Notes under the pieces: model-generated
The model's database searches: none
What the model saw: only the letters and a program-made list of their open reading frames with translations
Told to the model about the DNA's origin: nothing
Shown: piece after piece, positions 9,744 through 20,239 of the stretch
How the letters are laid out: every line of letters starts with the position of its first letter
How positions within the stretch are numbered: the first letter of the stretch is position 1
Program-made: the position numbers and the translations under genes
DNA from: JAJPHF01 sp035293805
Lineage (GTDB): Bacteria > Chloroflexota > UBA6077 > JAJPHF01
DNA length: 64,000 bases
NCBI GenBank assembly: GCA_035293805.1
Contig: DATGMD010000053.1
Coordinates: 21,670 to 85,669, forward strand
Direction of reading: 5' to 3'

Positions 9744-10310
9744 ATGCAGCCGCTCAGCACACCGCCGCTGGACGACTTACCACTCCCGCCGCCAGCAGGG
9801 CTCACTCTCAGCGAGCGGCAGGTGGAGGTCGTACGGCTCGCGCTAGAGAACCTGCTCTGGACCATACAGCGCGAAGATCACCTCACCCCGGAAATCCAAG
9901 CGTTACTCACCCTGCTACCGAGTCGGGTGCCTCCCGCTAGCGTCGGCCGCGGCGCGCATGCGAGCGTGGCGCCGCCTCCGTCCACCTCCAGGCCGCTGGC
10001 CGAGCGCCACCCGAGTGCCGGCGCGGCCGAAACGCCGGGAACGATCCGGGAGAGCTATGCGGTCTACGCCCATCACGTGGATGCAAGGAACCGCACCGAT
10101 CTGGGCCAATACGTAGGCGTCGTCCACACCATGATCGACCGCGAGGGAGTGCGCTACATCCACGTGCGTGGGGGGCTTCAGCACGCCAACGAGCTGTTTA
10201 TCCCCATGACCGCCGTGCGGATGGTGGTGGGCAAGCAAGTACACCTCGGTCTGTCCCGCGAGGAGCTGGCCGGCCGGGCCTGGCACCTGCCGCCCTCGGG
10301 GCCAGCCTGA
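9744..10310 (+). CDS. PRC-barrel/DUF2171-like hypothetical protein
   Basis: 188 aa from an ATG preceded by GAGGAG. The N-terminal half has a Leu-rich helical segment (LSERQVEVVRLALENLLW) that resembles a regulatory or HTH-like helix pair but is too short to assign. A Pro/Ser linker follows. The C-terminal 75 residues (YVGVVHTMIDREGVRYIHVR, then ELFIPMTAVRMV) look like a PRC-barrel/DUF2171 beta domain with the usual pattern of a residue run ending in W-H-L-P. Such domains occur in stress or RNA-related proteins of Chloroflexota and Deinococcota; the role here is unknown. Likely expressed from a TATGCT -10 near 9682. Confidence 0.6.
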   Translation: MQPLSTPPLDDLPLPPPAGLTLSERQVEVVRLALENLLWTIQREDHLTPEIQALLTLLPSRVPPASVGRGAHASVAPPPSTSRPLAERHPSAGAAETPGTIRESYAVYAHHVDARNRTDLGQYVGVVHTMIDREGVRYIHVRGGLQHANELFIPMTAVRMVVGKQVHLGLSREELAGRAWHLPPSGPA

Positions 10311-10450
10311 GCCGAGGACAAGGCGCGCGCTTGTCCCGCCTTGAGACTCAGCCGTAGCGCGGCCGGCGGCCGGGGGCAGGGCGCGGCGCGGTATGCTGCC
10401 CGGCGGGGCGCCGTGGCGACCCCCAAGCCTTGTATGTGGGAGCCCTTGCC

Positions 10451-11515
10451 GTGGCCGAGTCGCCTCGCCTGCTCTACCTCGACCCGCGCACCATCGCGCC
10501 CGATCCCGACAACGTGCGCCGCGACGGGCCGGGCGACCTGGACGCCCTCACCGCCAGCATCCGCGCCCACGGGCTGCTGCAGCCGGTCGGCGTCGCCGCG
10601 GATGGCGGTAGTTACCGCATTGTCTATGGCAACCGCCGGCGCGAGGCGGCCATCCGCGCCGGCCTGGCGACGATCCCCTGCCTGCCCGTCGAGGGCACGC
10701 CCGAGGACCGCCTGGTGCGCCAGATCCTGGAGAATCTCCAGCGGCAGGACCTGAACGACCTCGACCAGGCCGAGGGCTTCGCGCGCCTGCGCCGCTACGT
10801 GAGTCGGCAGCAGCCGGCCCTCAGCGGCCGCGCGCTCGACGACGCGGTGGGGCAGATGGTGGGCCTGTCGGGCGCGACGGTGCGGCGCTACCTCGGCCTG
10901 CGCGAGCTGGCGCCGGCCGTGCGCGATCTCATCGCCGAGGGGCAGCTCACGGTCACGCAGGCCCAGCACCTCGGCGCCGTGGAGGACCCGCTGCGGCAGG
11001 AGGCGGTGGCCCAGCTCGCCGTCGAGCGCGACCTGTCGGCCGCCGCCATCGCGCGCGCCTGCCGCGCCGCCCAGGCTCGCCCGAACCTGCCCATCGCCGA
11101 GGCGGTGGAGCTGGCCGAGCAGGGCGTCGTGCCCGAGCCCATCGTGACGCCCAAGGCCGCGCCCACCCGCCTGCCGCCGCGCCCGCGCGCCGAGCGCGAC
11201 GACGACGCCGACCTGTGGGGCCCCGACGAGCAAGCCACGGACGAGCCGACGGAGGCGCGCGCCCCGGCCGGCCCCGCGACCGCCGATGGACACCGCCGTT
11301 TCCGCATCCGCAGCGTGAGCGCGTTCTGCGACGAGGTCGACCGCCTCGCGCGCTGCCTGCAGGAGGGCGACCTGGCGAAGGCCGCCGCGAGCGAGGCGGA
11401 TGCCGCCGTGCGCCTGCGCCTCGCCGCCCGCCAGCTTGACTACGTCCACCGCGAGCTGGGCGCCCTCCTCCAGCGGCAAGGCTGGAGCGACGAGCCGGCC
11501 CGCACGTCGGCCTGA
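10451..11515 (+). CDS. ParB/Spo0J-family protein (orphan)
   Basis: Chromosome-partition-type protein, 354 aa from a GTG (GGGAG nine bases upstream); TTG 10430 and GTG 10436 are alternatives. It has the ParB N-terminal CTPase fold (DPRTIAPDPDNVR, then IRAHGLLQPVGV and the box GNRRREAA in place of the common GERRxRA), ENLQRQDLN, then a KorB/HTH domain (VGLSGATVRRYLGLREL; GQLTVTQAQHLGAV). An acidic/Pro linker precedes a helical C-terminal dimer region. No parA, smc or parS-like site was noticed nearby, so this may be a nucleoid-occlusion-like or accessory ParB rather than the main segregation factor. Confidence 0.85.
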   Translation: MAESPRLLYLDPRTIAPDPDNVRRDGPGDLDALTASIRAHGLLQPVGVAADGGSYRIVYGNRRREAAIRAGLATIPCLPVEGTPEDRLVRQILENLQRQDLNDLDQAEGFARLRRYVSRQQPALSGRALDDAVGQMVGLSGATVRRYLGLRELAPAVRDLIAEGQLTVTQAQHLGAVEDPLRQEAVAQLAVERDLSAAAIARACRAAQARPNLPIAEAVELAEQGVVPEPIVTPKAAPTRLPPRPRAERDDDADLWGPDEQATDEPTEARAPAGPATADGHRRFRIRSVSAFCDEVDRLARCLQEGDLAKAAASEADAAVRLRLAARQLDYVHRELGALLQRQGWSDEPARTSA

Positions 11516-11627
11516 TGCCCGCTGCGCCCGGGCCTGTCGCCAGGCGCACAGCGTTGGGGCCTGGGAGGATTCCAGGTTCTGGCCGCCCATACCCGACCTG
11601 GCCCGGCGGTTGGGCTACCGGGGCGCG

Positions 11628-11688
11628 CCCTCACCCCAACCCGCTCCCAGGAGGAGAGGGAGTAAGGGGAGTCCGCTGTCGAATTCGG
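11628..11688. repeat. CCCTCACCCC...GGAGAGGGAG-type intergenic palindrome
   Basis: Imperfect palindrome between parB and mutL, of the CCCTC...CTCCC/GGGAG...GAGGG kind. It resembles, but is shorter than, the C/G-rich elements at 13806, 47501 and 59522, and may also terminate the converging transcripts. Confidence 0.45.
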
Positions 11689-11690
11689 GA

Positions 11691-13528
<1,838 letters not shown>

Positions 13529-13532
<4 letters not shown>

Positions 13533-16441
13533 GGCGCCCGCTCCCGCGCCTGCTGCTGGAGTCGCGCGAGCAGGTTGAGGGCCTGAAGCGGCGTGACGTT
13601 GCAGAGGTCGAGCGCCAGCAGGGCGTCCACCACCACCGCGGCCCCGCCATCCGGCGCTGGCGGCTCCGACACTTGGGCCGCCTCGGGCCGCGCGTCGGCG
13701 GACGCTAGCGCGATGGCGGGTGCGGTAGCGCCGTCCTGGGCCAGCCCGATACCGGGCGCATCTAGAGGCGTGGGGCCGGGCTCGTTGACGACGCCGTTGG
13801 CGCGGGGGGACGGACCTACCCCCCCCGGCCCCCCTTCCCTGGGAAGGAAGGGGGGAGCCATCCCAGCCTCATCATCATCCCCCTGCCCGATACGGGAGAG
13901 AGGCTGGGAGGGAAGGCAGCCCATCCTCCCCCTTCCCACATTGGGAGGGGCGGCAGGGGGGGTAGGTCCGTCCTCCGCCAGCAGCGCGGCCGCGCGCGCC
14001 AGCACGTCGGTGGGCAGCCCGGCCAGGCGCGCGACGTGCAAGCCGTAGCTGCGGTCGGCACCGCCGGGCAGCACGCGGTGCAAGAAGACCACCTCGCCGT
14101 GCTCCTCTCGCACGGCGGTGTGCAGGTTCGCCAGGCGCGGCAAGTGCGCCGCGAGCGCGATCAGCTCGTGGTAGTGCGTGGCGAACAGCGCCCGCGCGCC
14201 CACGCGGTCGTGCAGGTGCTCGACGACCGCCCGCGCGATGGCCAGGCCGTCCTCGGTGCTCGTGCCACGGCCGATCTCGTCCAGCACCACCAGGCTGCGT
14301 GGCGTGGCGTGGCGCAGGATCGCCGCTGTCTCGATCATCTCGACCATGAAGGTGCTCGCGCCGGCCGCCAGGTCGTCTTGGGCGCCAATGCGCGTGAAGA
14401 TGCGGTCGACCAGCCCCAGCCGGGCGCGGCGTGCGGGCACGAAGCTACCGATCTGCGCCAGCAGCACGATCAGCGCCACCTGGCGCAGATACGTGCTCTT
14501 GCCCGCCATGTTGGGGCCGGTGAGGAGCGCGATGCGGGCGCCGTCGCCGCCGAGCGCGCAGTCGTTGGCGATGAACTGCTCCGGGCCGAGCGCCGCTTCC
14601 ACGACGGGATGCCGCCCCCCCTCGATATCGATCTCCTCGCCGGCGTGGACCTCGGGGCGGACGTAGCCGTTGCGGTCCGCGACCTCGGCCAGGGCGAGGT
14701 ACACGTCGAGGTGGGCCAGCGCGTCGGCGGTGCGGAGCAGCCGCGGCGCCTGCGCGCCCACGCGGCCGAGCAGCGCGGCGAACAGGGCGCGCTCCACGGC
14801 GCCGATGCGCTCCTCGGCGTGGAGGATGCGCGCTTCCGCCTCCTTGAGCTGCGGCGTGATGTAGCGCTCGGCGTTCGCCAGCGTCTGCTTGCGCACGTAG
14901 TCGGCAGGCACGCGGTCGCGGTGAGCGTGGGTGACCTCCAGGTAGTAGCCGAACACCTGGTTGTAGCCCACCTTCAGGCTGCGGATGCCCGTACGGGCGC
15001 GCTCGGCGCTCTCTAGCTCGGCGAGCCAGCGGCGCGTCTCGGCAATCGCCGCGATCAGCTCGTCGCGCGCCGAGTCGTAGCCGTCGCGGATCAGGCGACC
15101 TTCGTCGCCGTCGGCCACCGCGCGGGCGATCTCGTCGGCCACGTCCTGGCAGGGATCGAGCGCCCTGTACACGGCGTCCAGGCTCTCGCCCCCCATCTCA
15201 GGGGCAGGAGAGGCGTACGGGGGCAGATGGGGTGCCGGCGTGCCGTCGCTCGCCGGCGTTTCAGGAGTATCGGCTGAGGCTGCGGCGAGCTGATCGCGCA
15301 GCGGGCCGACGGCGAGGAGCAGCGAGCGCAGCGCCAGCAGCTCGCGGGCGCTGGCGACGCCTTGCAGCGCGCGGCTGGTGAGGCGCTCCAGGTCGCCCAG
15401 CCCGTTCAGGCGACCAAGCAAGTCGGCGCGGAGCGCGCGGCGCGCGACGAAGGCGGCGACGGCGCTCTGGCGCGCCTCGATAGCGGCCAGGTCGAGCAGC
15501 GGCTGCCCCAGGAAGCGCCGCAGCAGCCGGCCGCCCATCGGCGTGCGCGTGGCGTCGAGGACAGCCAGCAGGCTGCCCTCGACGGCGCCGCCGCGCGCGC
15601 CCCGCGTCAGCTCCAGGTTGCGGCGGGTGTGCGCGTCGAGCACCATGTAGGCGTCGGTGCTGTAAGTGCGGAGGCCGCGCAGCAGCGGCAGGAGGGCGGG
15701 GTTGTTCTCCTCGAGGTACGCTAGCACCGCGCCCGCCGCGCCGACCGCGAGGGGCAGCCCCTGGCAGCCGAACCCCTCCAGCGAGCGCACACCGAACTGC
15801 CGCAGCAGGCGGTCGCGCGCTGACTCGGGCTCGAAGCGCCAGGCATCATATCGCGTGATCGGGCCGGTGAGCGCGAGCGCGCCGGCCTGGTCCCAGGGGA
15901 CGAGGCACTCGGCCGGACCGAGCCGGCTTAGCTCGCCTGCCAGGCTGGTCGCGGCGTCGGATCCGCTCAGCTCGGTGACGGCGAACTCGCCCGTGGTCAC
16001 GTCCACGTAGGCGAGTCCGTAGGCTTCCGGAGCGCTGCCGCCGCGCCCCGCCGGGCCGCGCACGACGGCCGCGAGGTAGTTGTTGGCGCGTGCGGGCAAC
16101 AGGTTGGGCTCGATGGCGGTGCCGGCGCTGACCACGCGCGTGATCACCCGCTCGACCAGGCCGTGGCCGGGCGGGCTGACTTGCTCGGCGATGGCGACGC
16201 GGTAGCCCTTGCGCACGAGGCGCGCGAGGTAGCCCTCGGCGGCGTGGTGGGGCACGCCGGCCATGGGCACGCGCTCGCCGCGACCGAACTCCCGCGAGGT
16301 GAGCGTCAGGTGCAGCTCGCGGGCGACAAGCTGCGCGTCGTCGTCGAACAGCTCGTAAAAGTCGCCCATGCGGAACCACAGCACCGCGTCGGGATGCTGC
16401 GCCTTGAGCGTCAGGTACTGCTCGCGCGCGGGTGTTGCCAT
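13529..16441 (-). CDS. mutS: DNA mismatch repair protein MutS with in-frame palindromic insertion
   Basis: Mismatch recognition ATPase, 970 aa (families are typically 850-900). N-terminal mismatch domain with FYELF (FRMGDFYELF), core and clamp domains, Walker A GPNMAGKST (about residue 640), Walker B LVVLDEIGRGTSTEDG and the signature YGLHVARLAG. Residues about 823-879 are encoded by a 168-bp palindromic element (13806-13973) inserted in frame before the usual C-terminal helix (CNVTPLQALNLLARLQ). A smaller hairpin-like insert lies in the core near 15190-15234 (PAPHLPPYASPAPEMGGES). It heads the mutS-mutL operon; the adjacent uracil glycosylase gene is also minus-strand but separate. Confidence 0.96.
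13806..13973. repeat. Palindromic mini-element with perfect 18-bp terminal inverted repeats inside mutS
   Basis: Left arm GGACGGACCTACCCCCCC (13806-13823) and right arm GGGGGGGTAGGTCCGTCC (13956-13973) are exact reverse complements. Between them are further hairpins: CCCCCCTTCC...GGAAGGGGGG at about 13828-13853, and related CCCCCTTCCC/GGGAGGGG arms at about 13928-13950. Length 168 = 56 codons, open in the mutS frame. Related imperfect copies are at 47501-47610 (inside bax1) and 59522-59625 (between genes). Confidence 0.85.
15190..15234. repeat. Small hairpin-like insert in mutS core
   Basis: CCCCCATCT...AGATGGGG arms flank a G/C-rich centre, adding Pro/Ala-rich residues to MutS. It looks like a shorter relative of the element at 13806 but lacks its terminal repeats. 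Confidence 0.4.
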
Positions 16442-16540
16442 CCCCGCCCTCGGCGTTCGCGCCGCGGAGTCTCGCCCCGGCCCGAGCCGGGCGTCGCGCG
16501 TGGGCGCGCATCTCGCGCGCCCGCACGCGCGGCAGGCGCA

Positions 16541-16571
16541 ATTTTAGCATCCCGCGTCACGGTTGCGTGAC
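16541..16571 (-). promoter_or_regulatory. mutS promoter with overlapping palindromic operator candidate
   Basis: On the minus strand an extended -10, TGCTAAAAT (TAAAAT at 16546-16541), lies about 95 bases before the mutS ATG. A perfect 6-bp inverted repeat GTCACG-N4-CGTGAC (16556-16571) covers the -35 zone, where a repressor or activator could bind. Confidence 0.5.
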
Positions 16572-16677
16572 AGCCAGTCATGGGCTCGGCCGGGGAGTAG
16601 GGCGCCGCGCGCCCGGCCAGCACCAAGCCCCGCGACACCGGGGCGCAGCGTAGCGGCGCGCGGCCGGGGCTAAACGC

Positions 16678-17331
16678 CTAGCGGCCGCTCGGCGTGACCG
16701 CTAACTCGCGGTAGCGCTCGGCGACGCGCGCGAGGTCGGCAAAGACGACGTCGCGCAGCGCGTCCATCGTCTCGGGCGGCTGGATCAGCACGTAGGCGGG
16801 GTGCAGCGTCGCCAGCACGTAGGGAATGGTCGGCGTGCTGAACCACTGGCCGCGCTGCTGCGTGAGACGGAAGTCCTTGCCCAGGATCTCCTTCGCCGCC
16901 GGCGCGCCGAGGCACACGACGATTCGCGGCCGGATCAGCTCCAGCTGGGCTGCCAGCCACGGCCGGCACGCCTTGATCTCGCTGGTCTTGGGCGCCCGGT
17001 TCTTCTTGCGGTTGCCCGCGGGCACCCACGGCCGGTGCTTGACGACGTTGGTGACGTAGATCTCGGAGCGGTCCAGGCCGGCGGCTGCCAGGGCGCGGTC
17101 GAGCAGCCGCCCGGCGGGCCCGACGAACGGCACGCCCTCGCGGTCCTCGTACTCGCCGGGCGCCTCCCCGATCATCATGAGGCGGGCGTTGGCCGGCCCC
17201 GCGCCAAACACCGTCTGCGTGCCCAACTCCCAGAGGGGGCAGGCGCGGCAGTGCTGGGCGCGCGCCGCGACGTCCGCGAGCGTTTCGCCCGGCAGCAATC
17301 CGGGCGTCACCCCAGCGCCGATCTCGGTCAT
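16678..17331 (-). CDS. Uracil-DNA glycosylase, type 4 (Fe-S)
   Basis: Removes uracil from DNA in base-excision repair. 217 aa from the ATG at 17331 (GAGGGGGG upstream); a longer frame adds 40 Arg-rich residues without a ribosome binding site. Motif A is GEAPGEYEDREGVPFVG, and the C-terminal active-site motif is LATLHPAYVL. Four Cys suited to the [4Fe-4S] cluster of this family are present: CRAC near residue 30, one in IKACRPW and one in VVCLGAP. TNVVKHRP is the usual DNA-contact segment. It sits upstream of mutS on the same strand, giving a small DNA-repair neighbourhood. Confidence 0.93.
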   Translation of the reverse strand: MTEIGAGVTPGLLPGETLADVAARAQHCRACPLWELGTQTVFGAGPANARLMMIGEAPGEYEDREGVPFVGPAGRLLDRALAAAGLDRSEIYVTNVVKHRPWVPAGNRKKNRAPKTSEIKACRPWLAAQLELIRPRIVVCLGAPAAKEILGKDFRLTQQRGQWFSTPTIPYVLATLHPAYVLIQPPETMDALRDVVFADLARVAERYRELAVTPSGR

Positions 17332-17456
17332 CTCGTCCCCCCTCGGCCCGCGCTGGTTGCGGCAATTGACAGGCCGGAAACCGCAACAAGCGTGCCGAGA
17401 GGCCGGGCGGGGACGGGGGAAGCCGGTGATCCGGGTTCGCGCGGGGGCCAAGCGCG

Positions 17457-18545
17457 CTACTGCGCGTACAGGCGCTCGACCAGCCCCGTCGCCTTGACCC
17501 GCTCCAATGGCGCCAGGTCGAGGAAGTCCTGCGGCTTCGCCCCGCGGGCCTGCGGCTTCGACGCGCTCAGCTCGTCGATCTGCTCTTGCAGGCCCTCCAG
17601 CGTGGGCATCAGGTCGCGCTGGTAGCCGTCACGGTAGTAGTCGTAGGCATCGGCCAGCACGTCAGGGTCGTCGGTCTGCGTGTAGCGCCCGATGACCGCC
17701 ATGCCGAACTCCCGATCAGTCACCAGCCGGTGGATGCCCTCGATGAGCGCCTTCAGGTAGCGCTCCGCGATCTCGGGGTGGTCGCGCACGTAGCCGCGCG
17801 TGGAGCCGATCACGCTGCCTTGGCTGGGGATGTCGAGATTCTTCGTGTCCACCAGCGGCGAAAAGCCAAGCTGCCGCGCCTTCAGCGTGATGGGCGGCGT
17901 CAGGATGGCGCCCTGCACCGCGCCGCTCTGCATCGCGGCCAGAGACTCTGGCACGCCGCCGGTCTGAATGATCGCCACGTCGTCGCCCTCACGCAGGTGG
18001 TTGCGCGCGAGGATCTTCTGGGCGCCGAAGTGGGTGATCGCGCCGAACCGTGAGACGCCGATCGCCTTGTTCTTCAGGTCGGCCACACTCGTGATGTCCG
18101 GGCTGGTGTACAGCGCCACCGCGAGCTTGCTCGACATGCCGCCCAGCATAACGTGGTCGCTGCCCTCCAGCGCCGCGGCGATGAACTCCACGCCGCCGCC
18201 AATGGCAATGGGCATCTCGCGGTTCGACACGGCCGCCAGCACCTCCGCGCCGGCGCGCACGAAGCCCAGGTCCGCGTCGATGCCGTTCTGCGCGAAGTAC
18301 CCGCCCTCCTTGGCCATCCAGACACCCGCCAGCGAGGCCGACGTCGTCGTGTAGCCGGTCCGCAGCGCGTCCAGCGCCGGGGTGGCCGTCCCCGCCTGGG
18401 ATGGCGACACGGTGGCCGGAGCCGCCGGGGCGGAGGGGGCGGCCGGCGCGGCGCTAGGAGCGGGCGCTGCGCGGGGCGCGGCGCAAGCCAGCGTGGTCGC
18501 GAGCACGAGTAACGTTAGGCGTGGGGCGAGCAGCGCCGCTGCCAT
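17457..18545 (-). CDS. ABC transporter substrate-binding lipoprotein, NMT1/SsuA-like
   Basis: Third solute-binding lipoprotein, 362 aa from the ATG at 18545 (GGGGAG upstream). Signal peptide and lipobox (TLAC) near residue 20, Ala/Pro/Thr linker, then the binding fold (VWMAKEGGYFAQNGIDADLG; IGVSRFGAITHFG). IIQTGGVPESLAAMQSG is shared with the protein at 8393-9508. The C-terminus reads LERVKATGLVERLYAQ, and the paralogs also end in a short Asp/Arg-Leu-Tyr-Arg/Gln tail. No permease nearby; the ligand is unknown. Confidence 0.85.
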   Translation of the reverse strand: MAAALLAPRLTLLVLATTLACAAPRAAPAPSAAPAAPSAPAAPATVSPSQAGTATPALDALRTGYTTTSASLAGVWMAKEGGYFAQNGIDADLGFVRAGAEVLAAVSNREMPIAIGGGVEFIAAALEGSDHVMLGGMSSKLAVALYTSPDITSVADLKNKAIGVSRFGAITHFGAQKILARNHLREGDDVAIIQTGGVPESLAAMQSGAVQGAILTPPITLKARQLGFSPLVDTKNLDIPSQGSVIGSTRGYVRDHPEIAERYLKALIEGIHRLVTDREFGMAVIGRYTQTDDPDVLADAYDYYRDGYQRDLMPTLEGLQEQIDELSASKPQARGAKPQDFLDLAPLERVKATGLVERLYAQ

Positions 18546-18794
18546 CACGGTCTCCCCAAGACAATAGATCGCCGCGCCGCGGGCGGCGGCCGGCGTGATC
18601 CCGCTCGCGGGGCGCAGCACGGATCGGCAGTGTAGGGGCGCTGCTTGCCGCGCCCGGCCGGGGCGCCACCCAGCCCGGTGTCCCGGCGCTGCTGGCGGTG
18701 CCCGGCTCCTTGCGGCGGCCGCTCGTCGCCGGCGCGGCCGGGGCGGGACGCTAGTCGCCCCACGCCCGGCCGCGCCCCGAGCGATTAATCTATC

Positions 18795-19715
18795 CTAGCA
18801 GACGACGGCGGTGTACAGCGGGCAGTAGACCGGGCCAGTTCCCCACCCAAAGCGGCTCCAGGCCGGCAGCACGTAGTTGTAGTACGAGTTCCGGTAGTAG
18901 TCGCCAGGGGAGTAGCCCGGGTAGTAGCCGGAGTAGTAGCCCGGATAGTAGTAGCTGGGGAGCGTGAGCGCCCCGAGGCCGAAGAGGTCCGCGCCGTAGC
19001 CCAGGCTGAAGTCGAACCACGGTGGCACCACCACGCCGCCGCCATAGTAGTAGAGCGGGTAGTCGGGGAACGGCTGCGGAAGGCCGTAGAACCCATAGCC
19101 AAAGTAGGTGGGCCCGTAGACCGGGCCGCCGGTGTCCGCGGGGCCAGGCGGGTAGTTCGAGCCGACGCCCGGCAGGTCGAACGTGACCGACCCAGTCGCG
19201 TTGGGCCAGCGCAGCGTCACCGCGCCACCGCCGCTGCCGGGCGGCGGCGCGCCGGCGTAGGCCATCAGCGCCGCTTGCTTCGGCGCCGTCCAGCCCTGGT
19301 TCGCGGGCTGGTCGCTCGGGTGCGCGTAGACGTAGACGGTGTGCGGCCCCGGCGCCACCGTGGTCTGGAGCGCGAAGCCGCTGAGCAGGAACTGCTGGCT
19401 GCCCAGATTGGCTGCCACATCGGGGCGCTGCAGCCCGTAGGTCGCCTGACCGAGGCGCGTGCCGCCCGCGTCGCGCTCGCCGTCCAGATACACTTCGACG
19501 CTGTCGACGCCGGTGCCGTTGCGTGCGTTCGGATCGGCCGCCCAGCCGCGCACCTCGAGCTGCGTGCTGGTATTGCCGCCCTTCGGCGCGTCGATGACGA
19601 TCAGCGTCGAAGCGGCGTCGGCGGCGGGCGCCGCCGAAGACAGCACCGCCGGCGGAGCAAGGCTCAGCCCGAGCCCCGCCAGCAGGATCACGATCACGCG
19701 CCATTGCGGTGCCAT
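18795..19715 (-). CDS. Secreted protein with Ig-like domain and Tyr/Gly/Pro-rich tail
   Basis: 306 aa exported protein of unknown role. A signal peptide ends near residue 28-35. Residues about 38-145 form a beta-sandwich-like domain (LIVIDAPKGGNTSTQLEVRG, GVDSVEVYLDG, GPHTVYVYAHP) like Ig-type repeats in Chloroflexota secreted proteins. The last 120 residues are extremely Tyr-, Gly- and Pro-rich (YYYPGYYSGYYPGYSPGDYY), which suggests a disordered or adhesive surface region. Two Cys near the C-terminus could form a disulfide. The ATG is one base after the stop of the PPOX gene (TGACATG), so it is probably translationally coupled to it. Confidence 0.75.
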   Translation of the reverse strand: MAPQWRVIVILLAGLGLSLAPPAVLSSAAPAADAASTLIVIDAPKGGNTSTQLEVRGWAADPNARNGTGVDSVEVYLDGERDAGGTRLGQATYGLQRPDVAANLGSQQFLLSGFALQTTVAPGPHTVYVYAHPSDQPANQGWTAPKQAALMAYAGAPPPGSGGGAVTLRWPNATGSVTFDLPGVGSNYPPGPADTGGPVYGPTYFGYGFYGLPQPFPDYPLYYYGGGVVVPPWFDFSLGYGADLFGLGALTLPSYYYPGYYSGYYPGYSPGDYYRNSYYNYVLPAWSRFGWGTGPVYCPLYTAVVC

Positions 19716-19716
19716 G

Positions 19717-20121
19717 TCAGCGCCCCAGTCCTGAGCTGTTCACGTGCGTCGGCTCGATCTTCACCAGCACCCGCTGCTCGCCCGGCTGGCGGAACGGATA
19801 CTTGTCCTGCCCGAGATACTTCTTCGCCAGCTTGTCGATGTTCGCGTCCGCGCCCTCGTGCGTCATGTCGACTACCCGGCCGCGCACGGTGACGTTGCGG
19901 TAGGGGTTGTTGCGGTCCACGACCGCCAGGGCGACGCGCTTGTCGTGCTGGAAGTTCTTCGGCTTCTGGCGCCCCTCGGCCGTGTTGATGTACAGGTAGT
20001 CGCCGTCGGTGTCCACCCACATCGGCGTCACCTGAGGCGAGCCGTCGGGCATCAGCGTCGCGAGGCTGGCGAAGTTCGGCTCCTCGATGAACTGGCGGAC
20101 GTCGTCGGGCAGGCGCGCCAT
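19717..20121 (-). CDS. PPOX-class (probable F420-dependent) flavin/deazaflavin oxidoreductase
   Basis: Split-barrel protein of the pyridoxamine-5'-phosphate-oxidase superfamily, 134 aa from the ATG at 20121 (GAGGAG eight bases upstream). The pattern FASLATLMPDGSPQVTPMWV, then YLYINTAEGRQKPKN and RVALAVVDRNNPYRNVTVRG, is typical of the F420-binding subgroup. The window's cofC and cofD genes show that the host makes F420, supporting this cofactor, although FMN or heme-related members share the fold. The substrate cannot be predicted. Confidence 0.85.
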   Translation of the reverse strand: MARLPDDVRQFIEEPNFASLATLMPDGSPQVTPMWVDTDGDYLYINTAEGRQKPKNFQHDKRVALAVVDRNNPYRNVTVRGRVVDMTHEGADANIDKLAKKYLGQDKYPFRQPGEQRVLVKIEPTHVNSSGLGR

Positions 20122-20239
20122 AGCTTGGCTCCTCAGCACTACTGCTGCCCGCGGCGCTCCGGGCCGCGGCGCGTCAACTTTACTATAGCAAGGGACCCGC
20201 GCCGTTCAGGGTAACATGGGACAGGGAGGGGCGAGACCA

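Noticed and set aside
18621..18790. GC-rich repetitive hairpins upstream of the binding-protein gene
   Set aside because: Many overlapping weak stems of CCGGCC type with no single convincing structure.
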